Shown here: positions 43,345-52,202 of the stretch, piece by piece
How positions within the stretch are numbered: the first letter of the stretch is position 1
Layout: every line of letters begins with the position of its first letter
From: Streptomyces pristinaespiralis
Lineage (GTDB): Bacteria > Actinomycetota > Actinomycetes > Streptomycetales > Streptomycetaceae
Direction: 5' to 3'
Assembly (NCBI RefSeq): GCF_001278075.1
Contig: NZ_CP011340.1
Coordinates: 7,375,501 to 7,439,500 of the forward strand
Length of the DNA: 64,000 bases
Notes under the pieces: model-generated
Databases searched by the model: none
What the model saw: the letters and a program-made list of their open reading frames with translations, nothing else
What the model was told of the DNA's origin: nothing
Made by a program: the position numbers and the translations under genes

Positions 43345-43361
43345 CAAGAGCACTGCTCTCG
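43345..43361. promoter_or_regulatory. TetR operator, copy 2
   Basis: CAAGAGCACTGCTCTCG contains the dyad AGAGCA-c-TGCTCT, 41 bp upstream of the TetR ATG. A half site, TGCTCTGC, follows near 43373. Copies 1 and 2 serve the two divergent promoters. Confidence 0.65.
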
Positions 43362-43401
43362 TTGTTGGCTACTGCTCTGCAACGTGACAGAGTGTTCCCC
43401 C

Positions 43402-44133
43402 ATGAGCACCATCCGAGGGGCCAGGGAACGGGCCCGCACCGAGATCACCGCCGCCATCAAGAACGAGGCCCGCGCGCAGCTCGCGGCAGAAGGCGCGGCC
43501 AAGCTCTCCCTCCGAGCCGTCGCCCGCGAACTCGGCATGGCCTCGTCCGCCCTCTACCGCTACTTCCCCAGCCGCGACGACCTGCTGACCGCCCTGATCA
43601 TCGACGCCTACGACTCCGCCGGAGCCGCCGCGGAGGCCGCCCTCGCCGCGGCCCCGCCCGACGCCGGCCACTGCGCCCGCTGGACCGCCGCCTGTTCCGC
43701 CGTACGCGCCTGGGCCCTCGACCACCCGCACGAGTACGCACTCGTTTACGGCTCACCCGTCCCCGGCTACAGCGCACCCCAGGACACAGTCGCCGCGGCC
43801 TCCCGTGTCCCCCTCGCGCTCGTCTCCGTCCTCCGCGACGCCCACCGCACGCACGGTCTCGCTCTGCCACCGCTGTCCGGTGGGATGCGTGCGGAAGCGG
43901 AGCGCATGGCCGCGGACATCGCCCCCGACCTGCCGCCGGCCGTCGTCACCGCGATGGTCGCCGCCTGGTCCCATGTCTTCGGGACGATCTCCTTCGAGCT
44001 CTTCGGCCACTTCAACAAGGTGGTCGAGGACCGGGAGGCCTTCTTCGAGCACACGGTCACCCGGATCGCCCACGAGGTGGGACTGCGTCCTCAGGCCGCC
44101 GGCACGTCACCGGGCATCAGCGCCGGGTCCTGA
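43402..44133 (+). CDS. TetR/AcrR family regulator
   Basis: A 243-residue repressor. The helix-turn-helix is LSLRAVARELGMASSALYRY followed by FPSRDDLLTALI. The C-terminal part matches the TetR_C_13-like or WHG type common in actinomycetes (VYGSPVPGYSAP, SFELFGHFNKVVED). The start is ATG 43402; GTG 43384 is an alternative. Neither has a ribosome site, so translation may begin on a nearly leaderless transcript. The paired operators imply control of itself and the Ddn-like gene. Confidence 0.86.
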   Translation: MSTIRGARERARTEITAAIKNEARAQLAAEGAAKLSLRAVARELGMASSALYRYFPSRDDLLTALIIDAYDSAGAAAEAALAAAPPDAGHCARWTAACSAVRAWALDHPHEYALVYGSPVPGYSAPQDTVAAASRVPLALVSVLRDAHRTHGLALPPLSGGMRAEAERMAADIAPDLPPAVVTAMVAAWSHVFGTISFELFGHFNKVVEDREAFFEHTVTRIAHEVGLRPQAAGTSPGISAGS

Positions 44134-44581
44134 CGCAGCACCCGCCCGCGCAGGGCGCGCAGCGCACGGGAATCCGCTGCTGCGCCCAGCGGCGCCGCAC
44201 CGCCTCCGGCCACGGTCCCGTGAGCCCTCGGCGAGCTCGCCGAGGGGCCCACAACGCCTCGCCCTGCGAGGCCGGTTCGCCGGCCCTGCGCGGATCCCCC
44301 GCCTCCTGCACCGCCGGCGCCGCAGGCATCGGCGCACGCCGCTCCCGCACGTCGTCGATCTCCACACCCGTGAGCCGGTGGCCGCTGCCCGTCGCCGTGC
44401 GGCCGGCCGGCCGCGTGAGCCGGTGGGCGCCGCGCCCGCCGCGCCGCGTGCATCGCCAGGGCCGGGCTCCCCGGGGGCCGCAGGCCTCAACGAGCCCGGC
44501 GACGCGTACTCCCCAGGGAGTACGCGTGATCGCCACGCCCGGCTGACGCCCGGCGGGACCGCGCCGGTCTAGCGTGGCCGC
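44134..44581. other. gene-poor region upstream of the two-component system
   Basis: This 448-bp stretch holds no gene that I can support. A 139-residue minus-strand frame (44117-44536) has skewed composition and no recognisable domain. The last 80 bp carry the strong dyad described separately. Confidence 0.5.
44502..44527. promoter_or_regulatory. 12-bp-arm dyad, probable response-regulator site A
   Basis: ACGCGTACTCCC (44502-44513) and GGGAGTACGCGT (44516-44527) are perfect arms with a 2-bp spacer, ending 54 bp before the histidine kinase gene. Its central 22 bp recur with four mismatches at 53431-53452, in front of an ABC exporter operon. Confidence 0.72.
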
Positions 44582-45814
44582 ATGGAACAGCAGAGCACCG
44601 GAAACCGCGGAGGCCCGCCCTGGTCACACGGCGGGCCGCCGTGGATGCGGGCTTTCCTGGACCGGCACGACAGCGCACGCCTCCCCTGGCTGTCGACCGT
44701 CGCCCTCGCCGTCTTCGTCATGGTCGGCACGGGCTTCGCCGCCGAGGGTCAGCAGGACACCCGCGAGCCGCTAGACGTGTTCGCGCGTGTCCTCCTCCTC
44801 GCCGGCCCGGCGTTGCTTCTGCTGCGCAAGCGGTACCCCGTCGTCACCGTCTTCGGCGTCTGCGCCATCGCGTTCGTGTACTTCGCCGCCGGCTATCCGT
44901 ACGGGCCGGTCTTCCTCACCATCGCCGTGGCCTGCTTCGCCGCGATCGTCGCGGGGCACCGGCGCGCCGCCTGGTGGGCCATCGGCCTGCTCTGGGCCGG
45001 GCACCTGCTGATCGCGCACCGGCTGTACCGGTACCTCCCCCCGGGCGGTGACGACGCCGCTCCCTGGGGCCAGGAGGTGTTCATCACCGCCTGGGTGATC
45101 GCGATCGTCGCCGCGTCCGAGCTGGTACGGGTGCGGCGCGAGGTCTGGGCACGGGAACGCGCCGAGCGCGCCGCCGCCGAGCGACGCCGGGCGGACGAGG
45201 AACGGCTGCGCATCGCCCGCGAACTCCATGACGTGCTCGCGCACTCGATCTCCGTCATCAACGTCCAGGCGGGAGTCGGCCTCGCGCTGCTCGACTCCGA
45301 CCCGGAGCAGGCCCGCAGCGCCCTGACCACCATCAAGGCGGCGAGCAAGGAGGCCCTGGGCGAGGTGCGCCAGGTCCTCGGCGCACTGCGCGCACCCGGC
45401 GACGCGCCCCGCGCGCCCGCCCCCGGCCTCGACCGCCTGCCGGAACTGGTCGAACAGGCAGCCGGCGCCGGCCTCACCGTCCACGTCGAGCGGGTCGGGG
45501 AACCGGCGGCGCTCGCGCCCGGCACCGACCTGGCCGCCTTCCGCATCGTCCAGGAGGCCCTGACCAACGTCGTACGGCACTCGGGCTCCCGCACCGCGCG
45601 CGTACGGATCGCGCACTCGCCCGGCAGGCTCGTCCTCCAGGTCGACGACGAGGGGCCCGCGACCGGCTCCGACGCCGGCGGCAGCGGCAACGGCCTGATC
45701 GGCATGCGGGAACGGGCCGGCGCACTCGGTGGCACCATCGAGGCGGGTCCGCGGCCGGACGGCGGTTTCCGGGTCCTCGCCGACCTTCCCGTGCAGCCCA
45801 AGGAGTCGCCGTGA
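44582..45814 (+). CDS. sensor histidine kinase (DesK/NarX type)
   Basis: A 410-residue membrane sensor. Four or five hydrophobic segments fill residues 35-180, with little extracytoplasmic sequence, as in intramembrane-sensing kinases. The HisKA_3 phospho-acceptor is RIARELHDVLAHSISVINVQ. The ATP-binding domain shows FRIVQEALTNVVRHSG and NGLIGMRERAGALGG. The response regulator gene overlaps its stop codon. A strong dyad upstream suggests autoregulation. Such pairs often sense envelope stress or antibiotics and control ABC exporters. Confidence 0.92.
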   Translation: MEQQSTGNRGGPPWSHGGPPWMRAFLDRHDSARLPWLSTVALAVFVMVGTGFAAEGQQDTREPLDVFARVLLLAGPALLLLRKRYPVVTVFGVCAIAFVYFAAGYPYGPVFLTIAVACFAAIVAGHRRAAWWAIGLLWAGHLLIAHRLYRYLPPGGDDAAPWGQEVFITAWVIAIVAASELVRVRREVWARERAERAAAERRRADEERLRIARELHDVLAHSISVINVQAGVGLALLDSDPEQARSALTTIKAASKEALGEVRQVLGALRAPGDAPRAPAPGLDRLPELVEQAAGAGLTVHVERVGEPAALAPGTDLAAFRIVQEALTNVVRHSGSRTARVRIAHSPGRLVLQVDDEGPATGSDAGGSGNGLIGMRERAGALGGTIEAGPRPDGGFRVLADLPVQPKESP

Positions 45815-46476
45815 TCCGTGTAGTGCTCGCCGACGATCAGATGCTGGTCCGGGCCGGTTTCCGGGCGCTGCTGGACGCCCAGCCCGACATCGGGGTCGCG
45901 GGCGAGGCGTCCGACGGCGAGGAAGCGGTGCGCCTGGTGGGCGAACTGCGCCCGGACGTGGTGCTCATGGACATCAGGATGCCCGTCATGGACGGCCTGG
46001 CAGCCACTCGCCGGATCACCGGCGACGAACGCCTGGCGGACGTGAAGGTGGTCATGCTCACCACCTTCGAGCTCGACGAGTACGTCTTCGAGGCCATCCG
46101 CTCGGGTGCCTCCGGATTCCTGGTGAAGGACACGGAGCCGGAGGAACTGCTGCGTGCGGTGAGGGCCGTGGTGGAGGGGGACGCGCTGCTGTCGCCCGGT
46201 GTGACACGCCGCCTGATCGCCGAGTTCGCCGCCCGCTCCAAGGGCCCGGCCGAGGCCCAGGGACTCGGCGAACTCACGGAACGGGAACGGGAGGTCATGG
46301 CCCTCGTCGGAATCGGCCTGTCCAACGAGGAGATCGCCCGCCGCCTGGTCGTCAGCCCGCTCACCGCCAAGACGCACGTCAGTCGCACCATGGTGAAACT
46401 CGGCGCCCGCGACCGGGCCCAACTGGTCGTCCTGGCCTACGAGTCGGGCCTCGTGCGCCCCGGCTGGCTCGGCTGA
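45811..46476 (+). CDS. NarL/LuxR family response regulator
   Basis: A 221-residue two-domain regulator. The receiver domain has the acidic pocket ADDQMLVRAG, phospho-acceptor Asp in DVVLMDIRMPVMDG and the Lys in GFLVKDTEPE. The C-terminal LuxR helix-turn-helix is LTEREREVMALVGIGLSNEE followed by IARRLVVSPLTAKTHVSRTM. The GTG overlaps the kinase stop (GTGA), giving coupled translation. I infer that it binds the dyads at 44502-44527 and 53431-53452. Confidence 0.93.
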   Translation: MIRVVLADDQMLVRAGFRALLDAQPDIGVAGEASDGEEAVRLVGELRPDVVLMDIRMPVMDGLAATRRITGDERLADVKVVMLTTFELDEYVFEAIRSGASGFLVKDTEPEELLRAVRAVVEGDALLSPGVTRRLIAEFAARSKGPAEAQGLGELTEREREVMALVGIGLSNEEIARRLVVSPLTAKTHVSRTMVKLGARDRAQLVVLAYESGLVRPGWLG

Positions 46477-46588
46477 CACCCTCGCGCCGCGCGGCACGGA
46501 AGCGGCTCTCCTCCCGGCGCCGTCACCGGGAGAGGACCCGCTCCGCGGCGAAATCCGGTACCCGGGGCGGGAGGTGACCTGCGACGCT

Positions 46589-47098
46589 GTGCCCGTGACC
46601 GACACGACCCCCTACGACGCCGACCGCGCCAGGTTCTCCCGCTCCGCCCTGGCCCGACTGGTCCTCTGCGACCACGCCGTGGACGTTTCCAAGAGCGCAG
46701 AGGGTCTTGTTCCCACCGGCCACGACCCGGACACCGGCCCGGGCGGCCGGGTGAGCCAGGCGGCCCAGCTCGTGGAGCTCGCGGAACGCGCTCTCGCCTC
46801 GGCGGTGATCTACGAGCGCGAGCGCGGCAGTTCCTGGGGCGAGATCGCCCAGTACCTGGGAATGGAGGCCGGCGAAGCGGAAGATCGCTTCGCCGCCGAC
46901 CTCGACCACTGGAACACGGCCTTCGAGGTGCCGTACCGGCTCGACGGCACCGGCCGCAAACGTATCCCTCAACTGCCCACGGCGGCCTACGACCCCGTGT
47001 GGGCGTGCAAGCACCTCGACCTCTGGGCGTACCTCCGCCACCGCGGCACCGGCGACAAGCACGCCGTCAGCTCCGGGCTGGACACGCCGGAAGCCTGA
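46589..47098 (+). CDS. hypothetical protein with HTH-like segment
   Basis: A soluble protein of about 169 residues that I cannot assign to a named family. The middle section, LVELAERALASAVIYERERG and SSWGEIAQYLGMEAGEAEDR, looks like a degenerate sigma-type helix-turn-helix seen in many streptomycete hypotheticals. The C-terminus is aromatic (WACKHLDLWAYLRHRG). The start is uncertain: GTG 46574 overlaps the GGGAGG site, GTG 46589 is 14 nt after it and GTG 46595 further on. Confidence 0.65.
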   Translation: MPVTDTTPYDADRARFSRSALARLVLCDHAVDVSKSAEGLVPTGHDPDTGPGGRVSQAAQLVELAERALASAVIYERERGSSWGEIAQYLGMEAGEAEDRFAADLDHWNTAFEVPYRLDGTGRKRIPQLPTAAYDPVWACKHLDLWAYLRHRGTGDKHAVSSGLDTPEA

Positions 47099-47129
47099 TC
47101 CGGCCGTCCCGGCGATCCCCGGCGGGGGA

Positions 47130-47873
47130 CTACGACCAGGTGATGCCCGACTGCTCCCGCCACAGCCGCGCCAGACCGGTGTCACCGGTGATGGACACGG
47201 CGTCCAGGGGGAGCCGGTTCCACAGCGTCAGATAGAGGCGCTCCGCGGTGCCGCTGACCTCGCAGTCGGCGGGCCCCTCCTCCGTGCGTCCGGTGCGTGG
47301 CGGCTCCGGCGACAGCCGTACGGTCCACACGTCGCCCGTGTCCGTCGCCCTCACGCGCAGCACCCTGGGCGTCTCGGTGCGGACCCTGCTCTTGCCCCGG
47401 GCGTGGAACGCGGAGAGCAGTTCGTCGACGCCGTCCACGGCGAACTCCGGTGCGACCTCCCCCGGGTCGCCGCCGGCGGCGGACTGGGCGTCCGCGCGAT
47501 GGACGGCCGTCTCGTGGGCCTGCCGCCGTGCCCAGAAGTGGAGCGGCGTCGGCGCGGGCAGGAACGACCAGCAGCTCACGTCCGGCGGGGCCTCGCTGAG
47601 TGCGCCCACCAGCAGCCCGTGGCCCTCACGGAACCATTCGAGCAGTTCGTCGCCGTCGAGATCCGGTTCGCCGGCTTCCGGGCGGTACTCGGTGCACCCT
47701 TCCGCGACGAAGACCGTTGCCCAGCGGTGCACCATCCCCGTGTGCCGGAGCAGGTGGCGCACCTGCCACGCCGGGCAGGTGGGCACGGCGGCGTCCGGCC
47801 CCGCCTCCTCGGCGGCGAGGGCCAGCAACTGTCCCTCCTGGACGAGCGACTTGATCAGGGCAGAGGTCTCCAT
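47130..47873 (-). CDS. maleylpyruvate isomerase family (MDMPI) protein
   Basis: A 247-residue DinB/MDMPI-type protein. The N-terminal four-helix bundle is visible as LIKSLVQEGQLLALAAEEAG and CPAWQVRHLLRHTGMVHRWA, with WARRQAHETAVHRADA carrying the conserved His residues for metal and mycothiol. The C-terminal SCP-like part follows (VWTVRLSPEPP, LYLTLWNRLP). Members are mycothiol-dependent isomerases or transferases; the substrate is unknown. ATG 47873 is the start; upstream extension overlaps the next gene. Confidence 0.85.
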   Translation of the reverse strand: METSALIKSLVQEGQLLALAAEEAGPDAAVPTCPAWQVRHLLRHTGMVHRWATVFVAEGCTEYRPEAGEPDLDGDELLEWFREGHGLLVGALSEAPPDVSCWSFLPAPTPLHFWARRQAHETAVHRADAQSAAGGDPGEVAPEFAVDGVDELLSAFHARGKSRVRTETPRVLRVRATDTGDVWTVRLSPEPPRTGRTEEGPADCEVSGTAERLYLTLWNRLPLDAVSITGDTGLARLWREQSGITWS

Positions 47874-47919
47874 GACGCCGATTGTGCCAGTGGACCGCCC
47901 GGCTCTCGAGAGGACGCCG

Positions 47920-48264
47920 TCAGACACCGCGCGGGCGGGCGGTGGCCGTTCTGTCCTTCAGCAGCCGGGTGAAGGCGCCGAGGGCGAGGGCCTGGACGAG
48001 TACCGCCAGGACCAGCGCCGGATACAGGAAGGCCGCGGACTCGGCCGACGAGTCGCCGAAGAACATTCCCGCGGCCAGGAGGCCGAAGATGGCGGGTGCG
48101 GCCAGGAAGAACAGCCACACACCCGCGAACGAGGCGTCCGCGTGCTGCGCGAACGCCGTGTCGACGGCGACGTGGACGGCCGCGACGGCGACGAGCGCCA
48201 GATACGCCTGGGCGGGCCGGTTGCCGAAGGTCAGTCGTGCGAGGGCGGTCAGGCGTGTGTGCAT
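47920..48264 (-). CDS. SCO4225-like membrane protein
   Basis: A 114-residue protein with three hydrophobic segments (AYLALVAVAAVHVAVDTAF, GVWLFFLAAPAIFGLLAAGM, FLYPALVLAVLVQALALGAF) and a basic tail. This layout fits the small actinobacterial SCO4225 family of unknown function. The ATG is preceded by GGGAGAAG on the minus strand. It lies between the MFS and MDMPI genes, all on the minus strand. Confidence 0.75.
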   Translation of the reverse strand: MHTRLTALARLTFGNRPAQAYLALVAVAAVHVAVDTAFAQHADASFAGVWLFFLAAPAIFGLLAAGMFFGDSSAESAAFLYPALVLAVLVQALALGAFTRLLKDRTATARPRGV

Positions 48265-48329
48265 GGCTTCTCCCGTGGTGGTCGTCGCCCCATGCTGCGA
48301 CGGCCCGGCCCGGCGGCGCCTGAGTACCG

Positions 48330-49553
48330 CTACTCAGCCGCACCGGGTACGGCGGCCCCCCGGGCGCCGTACGCGATGGCCGCCGCGCAGGCGGCCAGTA
48401 CGGCCACCGTCGTCAGGGCCAGGGGCAGCGAGAACCAGTCGGCGAGGAAACCGATCGCGGGCGGGCCGAGCAGCATGCCGCCGTATCCGAGGGTCGAGGC
48501 GGCGGCGACACCGCCGGGGCCTGCGAGCTCACCGGCCCGTCCGACGGCCACGGGGAAGATGTTCGCCAGGCCCAGCCCCGCGACGGCGAAACCGGCGAGC
48601 GCCACCCATACCGACGTGGCGAGGGCGCCGATCAGCATGCCTGCGGCGGCGGTCGCCCCGCCGAGGACGAGCGTGCGGGTCTGGCCGAACCGTTCGAGCA
48701 TCGCCGTGCCGGTGAGCCGCCCGACGGTCATGGTCAGCGCGAACAGGGAGTAGCCGGCGGCGGCGAGGCCCGGGTGGGCGTGCAGGTCCTGCTCGAGGTG
48801 CAGCGCGCTCCAGTCGGCCATCGCACCCTCTCCGTACGCAGTGCACAGCGCGATCACGCCGAAGAGCACCACGAGCCGTCGGGTGCGGCCCTCGAGGCGG
48901 CGCGGCGCGGGGGAGGCCGTCGGTGTCCCGGCCGCGGGCGCCCGGTGGCGGAGCAGTACGGGCCCGGCGGCGGCGGTGACCAGGAGCCCGATGCCGGTGA
49001 GGGCGAGCAGGTGGGTGGTGGGGGACAGGCCCCCGGCGACGAGGCCGCCGAGGCCTGCGCCGAGCATGCCGCCGAGGCTGAAGGCCGCGTGGAAGGCGGG
49101 CATGACGGGCCGTCGCATCGTCTTCACGAGGTCGACCGCGGCGCTGTTCATGGCGACGTTGATCCCGCCGTAGGCGGCGCCGAAGACGAGGAGCACCAGG
49201 CCGAGTGCGAGCGCGGAGTGGGTGAGCGGCGGCAGCGCCATGCTCAGGGACAGCAGTACGGCGGCGGCGACGGTGACCCGGTGGCTGCCGAAGCGGCGGC
49301 AGAGCCGGCCGGTGAGGGTCATCGTGACGACGGCGCCGGCCGAGACCCCGAGCAGGGCGAGGCCGAGGTCGCTCGCGGACGACCCGGTCTGCTGCTTGAT
49401 CGCCGGGATACGGACGACCCAGCCGGCGAAGAGGAAGCCGTCGAGGGCGAAGAAGACGGTGAGGGCGACGCGGAGGCGGGACAGGAAGGCGGGGGCGGGG
49501 TCTCCGCCGGGTCCGCCCGGTACGACTGTCCGGGGTTTGTTTAGTAGCGGCAC
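48330..49553 (-). CDS. MFS transporter
   Basis: A 407-residue major facilitator with about 12 hydrophobic spans. GRLCRRFGSHR between spans 2 and 3 is the MFS signature loop, and its counterpart GRLTGTAMLERFGQTR lies in the second half. It resembles the FucP/YbjJ-like sugar or drug group. I chose GTG 49553 because a TTGAAA-18-TATCCT promoter puts the transcript start at that codon. The gene is divergent from a ROK-type repressor, which probably controls it. Confidence 0.87.
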   Translation of the reverse strand: MPLLNKPRTVVPGGPGGDPAPAFLSRLRVALTVFFALDGFLFAGWVVRIPAIKQQTGSSASDLGLALLGVSAGAVVTMTLTGRLCRRFGSHRVTVAAAVLLSLSMALPPLTHSALALGLVLLVFGAAYGGINVAMNSAAVDLVKTMRRPVMPAFHAAFSLGGMLGAGLGGLVAGGLSPTTHLLALTGIGLLVTAAAGPVLLRHRAPAAGTPTASPAPRRLEGRTRRLVVLFGVIALCTAYGEGAMADWSALHLEQDLHAHPGLAAAGYSLFALTMTVGRLTGTAMLERFGQTRTLVLGGATAAAGMLIGALATSVWVALAGFAVAGLGLANIFPVAVGRAGELAGPGGVAAASTLGYGGMLLGPPAIGFLADWFSLPLALTTVAVLAACAAAIAYGARGAAVPGAAE

Positions 49554-49589
49554 AAAGTGAGGATAGGGGGTACGGCCGCTTCCTTTCAA
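49553..49589 (-). promoter_or_regulatory. promoter for a leaderless MFS transcript
   Basis: On the minus strand TTGAAA (49589-49584) and TATCCT (49565-49560) are spaced 18 bp. Transcription would start at about 49553, the first base of the GTG start codon. TTTGT and ACAAA arms nearby (49536-49540, 49552-49556) might be a ROK repressor site. Confidence 0.55.
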
Positions 49590-49650
49590 GGCGGCCGGAT
49601 TCCCCGCACGGAAGCGCTCGCACCTCCGGGATCATGGGAGACTCGCCTCC

Positions 49651-50865
49651 ATGAACGGCAAGGCGACGACCACCCGGACGAGACTCGAGAGGGGCCGAAG
49701 TGCGCTCGGCCCCGCCCTGGAGCTGGTTCACACCGGACGTGCGCCCACGCGTGCCGTGCTCACCGCCGAGCTCGGCGTCACCCGCGCCACCGCCGGTGCC
49801 GTCGCGGCGGAACTGGAAGCGCTCGGCCTGATCCGCGTCGACTCCCGGCCCGGCGCCGCCGCCGGCTCGCAGGGCCGCCCCTCCCACCGGCTGTCCGTCG
49901 ACGACACCGGCCCGGTCGTCCTCGCCGCACAGGTGCACGCCGACGGCTTCCGCGCCGCGCTCGTCGGCCTCGGCGGCCGGATCGTCGCCACCGCGCCCGG
50001 CTGCGTCACCGTGCAGGCCGACCCCGCCCAGGTGCTCGGCGAGGTCGTCGACGCCGGCGCCGAACTGCTGCGCCGCAGCGGCCGGCGCTGTGTCGGCGCC
50101 GGACTCGCCGTGCCGTCCGCGGTCGCGGAGCCAGAGGGCACCGCGCTGAACCCGCTGCACCTGGCCTGGCCGGCCGGGGCCCCGGTTCGCGACATCTTCG
50201 CCGAGCGGGTGAGCGCGGCGGGTATCACGGGACCGGCCTTCACCGGCAACGACGTCAACCTCGCGGCCCTCGCCGAGCACCGGCACGGCGCCGGCCGGGG
50301 CGCACAGCACCTGCTGTGCGTCGCCACCGGCCACCGCGGCGTCGGCGGCGCGCTCGTGCTCGACGGGCGCCTGCACAGCGGCAGTTCGGGACTGGCGCTC
50401 GAGGTCGGGCACCTCACGGTGAACCCGGAGGGCCGCCCCTGCCACTGCGGCAGCCGTGGCTGCCTCGACGTCGAGACGGACCCGCTCGCCTTCCTGACCG
50501 CGGCGGGCCGCAACCCCGGCCCCGAGGTCTCCCTGCTGCAACGGGCCAGGGATCTGCTCCGCGGGGAGTACGACGACCCGTCCGTGCGCGCCGCGGCGGA
50601 GGAACTGATCGACCGGCTGGGACTGGGCCTCGCGGGCCTCGTCAACATCCTCAACCCGGACCGCATCATCCTGGGCGGCCTCCACCGGGAACTGCTCGAC
50701 GCCGACCCCGACCGGCTGCGGGCCGTGGTCGCCGACCGCAGCCTGTGGGGCAGGAGCGGCGGCGTCCCCATCCTGGCCTGCACCCTCGACCACAACAGCC
50801 TCGTCGGCGCGGCGGAACTGGCGTGGCAGCCGGTCCTCGACGACCCCTTGGCCGCGCTCGCCTGA
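49651..50865 (+). CDS. ROK family transcriptional repressor
   Basis: A 404-residue NagC/XylR-type protein. A winged helix-turn-helix occupies the N-terminus (PTRAVLTAELGVTRATAGAV, AAELEALGLIRVDSRP). The ROK domain follows, with zinc motif CHCGSRGCLDVE and GLALEVGHLTVNPEG. The kinase phosphate loop DxGxT is replaced by AAQVHADGF, so it binds sugar but probably does not phosphorylate it. It is divergent from the MFS gene, its likely target. Confidence 0.87.
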   Translation: MNGKATTTRTRLERGRSALGPALELVHTGRAPTRAVLTAELGVTRATAGAVAAELEALGLIRVDSRPGAAAGSQGRPSHRLSVDDTGPVVLAAQVHADGFRAALVGLGGRIVATAPGCVTVQADPAQVLGEVVDAGAELLRRSGRRCVGAGLAVPSAVAEPEGTALNPLHLAWPAGAPVRDIFAERVSAAGITGPAFTGNDVNLAALAEHRHGAGRGAQHLLCVATGHRGVGGALVLDGRLHSGSSGLALEVGHLTVNPEGRPCHCGSRGCLDVETDPLAFLTAAGRNPGPEVSLLQRARDLLRGEYDDPSVRAAAEELIDRLGLGLAGLVNILNPDRIILGGLHRELLDADPDRLRAVVADRSLWGRSGGVPILACTLDHNSLVGAAELAWQPVLDDPLAALA

Positions 50866-51320
50866 CGGCAGGGTGCGAAGTCGCCCGCCGGCGCGTTCGC
50901 CTGACGGCCGGTCCGAAAGGTCCGCCGGCCCGATCGGCCGGCTCGGTCCGTCGGCGCTGCCTTCCGAAGGCGGCGCCGGGTGCCGGACGCTGAACGCCGC
51001 CCCCCCGCTGACGCCGCCCCCGCCGATGCCGCGCCGCCCGGCACGCCTCTCGGAGGGGCCGGTCGGCACCCGGCTGGCCCGGCGTCCGCCGCGTGCCTTG
51101 GGGCTGGCCGGGCCGTGTCCCCATGTGGCCGCGGACGTACGGGAGCCGGCCCGTCGACAGGGCGTGACCCGGACCCCCGGCGCACGCCTGCGCGGACCCG
51201 GCGCGCCGGAGGCGCCCCGTGCCCGTCCGGTGCCTCGGGAGCGCCGGGCGAGCGCGGACCGGCCACCCGTCCGGAGGCACCGTGGCCGGGTCGCCGGTGC
51301 TTTCGGGTAGGCCACGACAT
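50866..51320. other. gene-free GC-rich region
   Basis: This 455-bp gap has no supported gene. It holds short hairpin-forming blocks just after the ROK gene, such as CCGGTCCGAAAGGTCCGCCGG with symmetric GGTCC/GGACC content and CCGATCGG near 50930. No ordered array or promoter stands out. Confidence 0.45.
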
Positions 51321-52202
51321 GTGAGCTACGACCCCGCCCGCCCGCACCGTCTGATGCGCCTGTGGCGCAAGCTGGCCGAGTCGCCGCTCGGGGTCGGCTG
51401 GAGCCGCGGCCGCCGGCTCGAACTGATGCACCGGGCCATGGGCTTCGCCGCGCTCGGCTTCCTGACGCTCGTGCCGCTGCTGATCGTCGTCGCGGCCACC
51501 GACCCGGCGAGCGGCCAGGGCTTCGCCCGGTGGATGAGCCAGGCGCTGGGGCTCGCGGAGTCCTCGCAGGACGAGGTGGAGCGCCTGTTCGGTCTGCCGC
51601 GCCAGGCGCTTCAGCGGACCACTGCCTTCGGTCTCGCCGCGCTCGCCGTCTTCGGGCTCACCTTCGGCTCCGCCGTGCAGACCACGTACGAGAAGGTCTG
51701 GGACCTGCCGGCGGCCCGCTGGCACACGATGTGGCGGCACGTCGTGTGGCTGGGGATGCTGATCGTCTACCTGATGCTCTTCGTGAGCACGCCGCTGCCC
51801 GGTGAGTCGGTGCTGTCGTTGGCCATCGGGGCGATCGGTGACCTGGCGGGCACGGTGCTGTTCTTCTGGGCGTCCCAGCGGGTCCTGCTCTGCGGACGGG
51901 TCCGCTGGCGGGCCCTGCTGCCGGGCGCTGTCGCGACCGCCATCGCACTGCTCGGGCTGCGGGTCTTCTCCCAGCTGGTCTTCTCCCCGCTGATCGCGTC
52001 GAACGCGGTGACCTACGGCCCGTTCGGCACGGTTCTCGTGGTCCAGTCCTGGCTCGTGGGCGTCGGAGTGGTCGTCTACGGCGGCGCCATCGCGGGGCGC
52101 GTCGGCCATGAGATGTGGACGAGGCGGCACCTGGCACGCAGGGGCGGGAAGCCGCAGGGGCGGCGGCCGGGCCCGCCCGCCGCGGGCCCCCCGCATCGGT
52201 GA
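51321..52202 (+). CDS. YihY/BrkB family membrane protein (YhjD-like)
   Basis: A 293-residue integral membrane protein with six hydrophobic segments, matching the YihY/BrkB fold: an N-terminal GWSRGRRLELMHRAMGFAAL, then GFLTLVPLLIVVAA, and later TYGPFGTVLVVQSWLVGVGV. The role of the family is unclear; transport of lipid or lipopolysaccharide-like molecules has been proposed. The GTG at 51321 lacks a strong ribosome site. It is convergent with the DUF4865 gene, with adjoining stops. Confidence 0.82.
   Translation: MSYDPARPHRLMRLWRKLAESPLGVGWSRGRRLELMHRAMGFAALGFLTLVPLLIVVAATDPASGQGFARWMSQALGLAESSQDEVERLFGLPRQALQRTTAFGLAALAVFGLTFGSAVQTTYEKVWDLPAARWHTMWRHVVWLGMLIVYLMLFVSTPLPGESVLSLAIGAIGDLAGTVLFFWASQRVLLCGRVRWRALLPGAVATAIALLGLRVFSQLVFSPLIASNAVTYGPFGTVLVVQSWLVGVGVVVYGGAIAGRVGHEMWTRRHLARRGGKPQGRRPGPPAAGPPHR

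Noticed and set aside
44117-44536. 139-residue minus-strand frame in the gap before the histidine kinase
   Set aside because: It has no recognisable domain, has skewed Arg/Pro/Gly composition and overlaps the dyad; its coding status cannot be supported.
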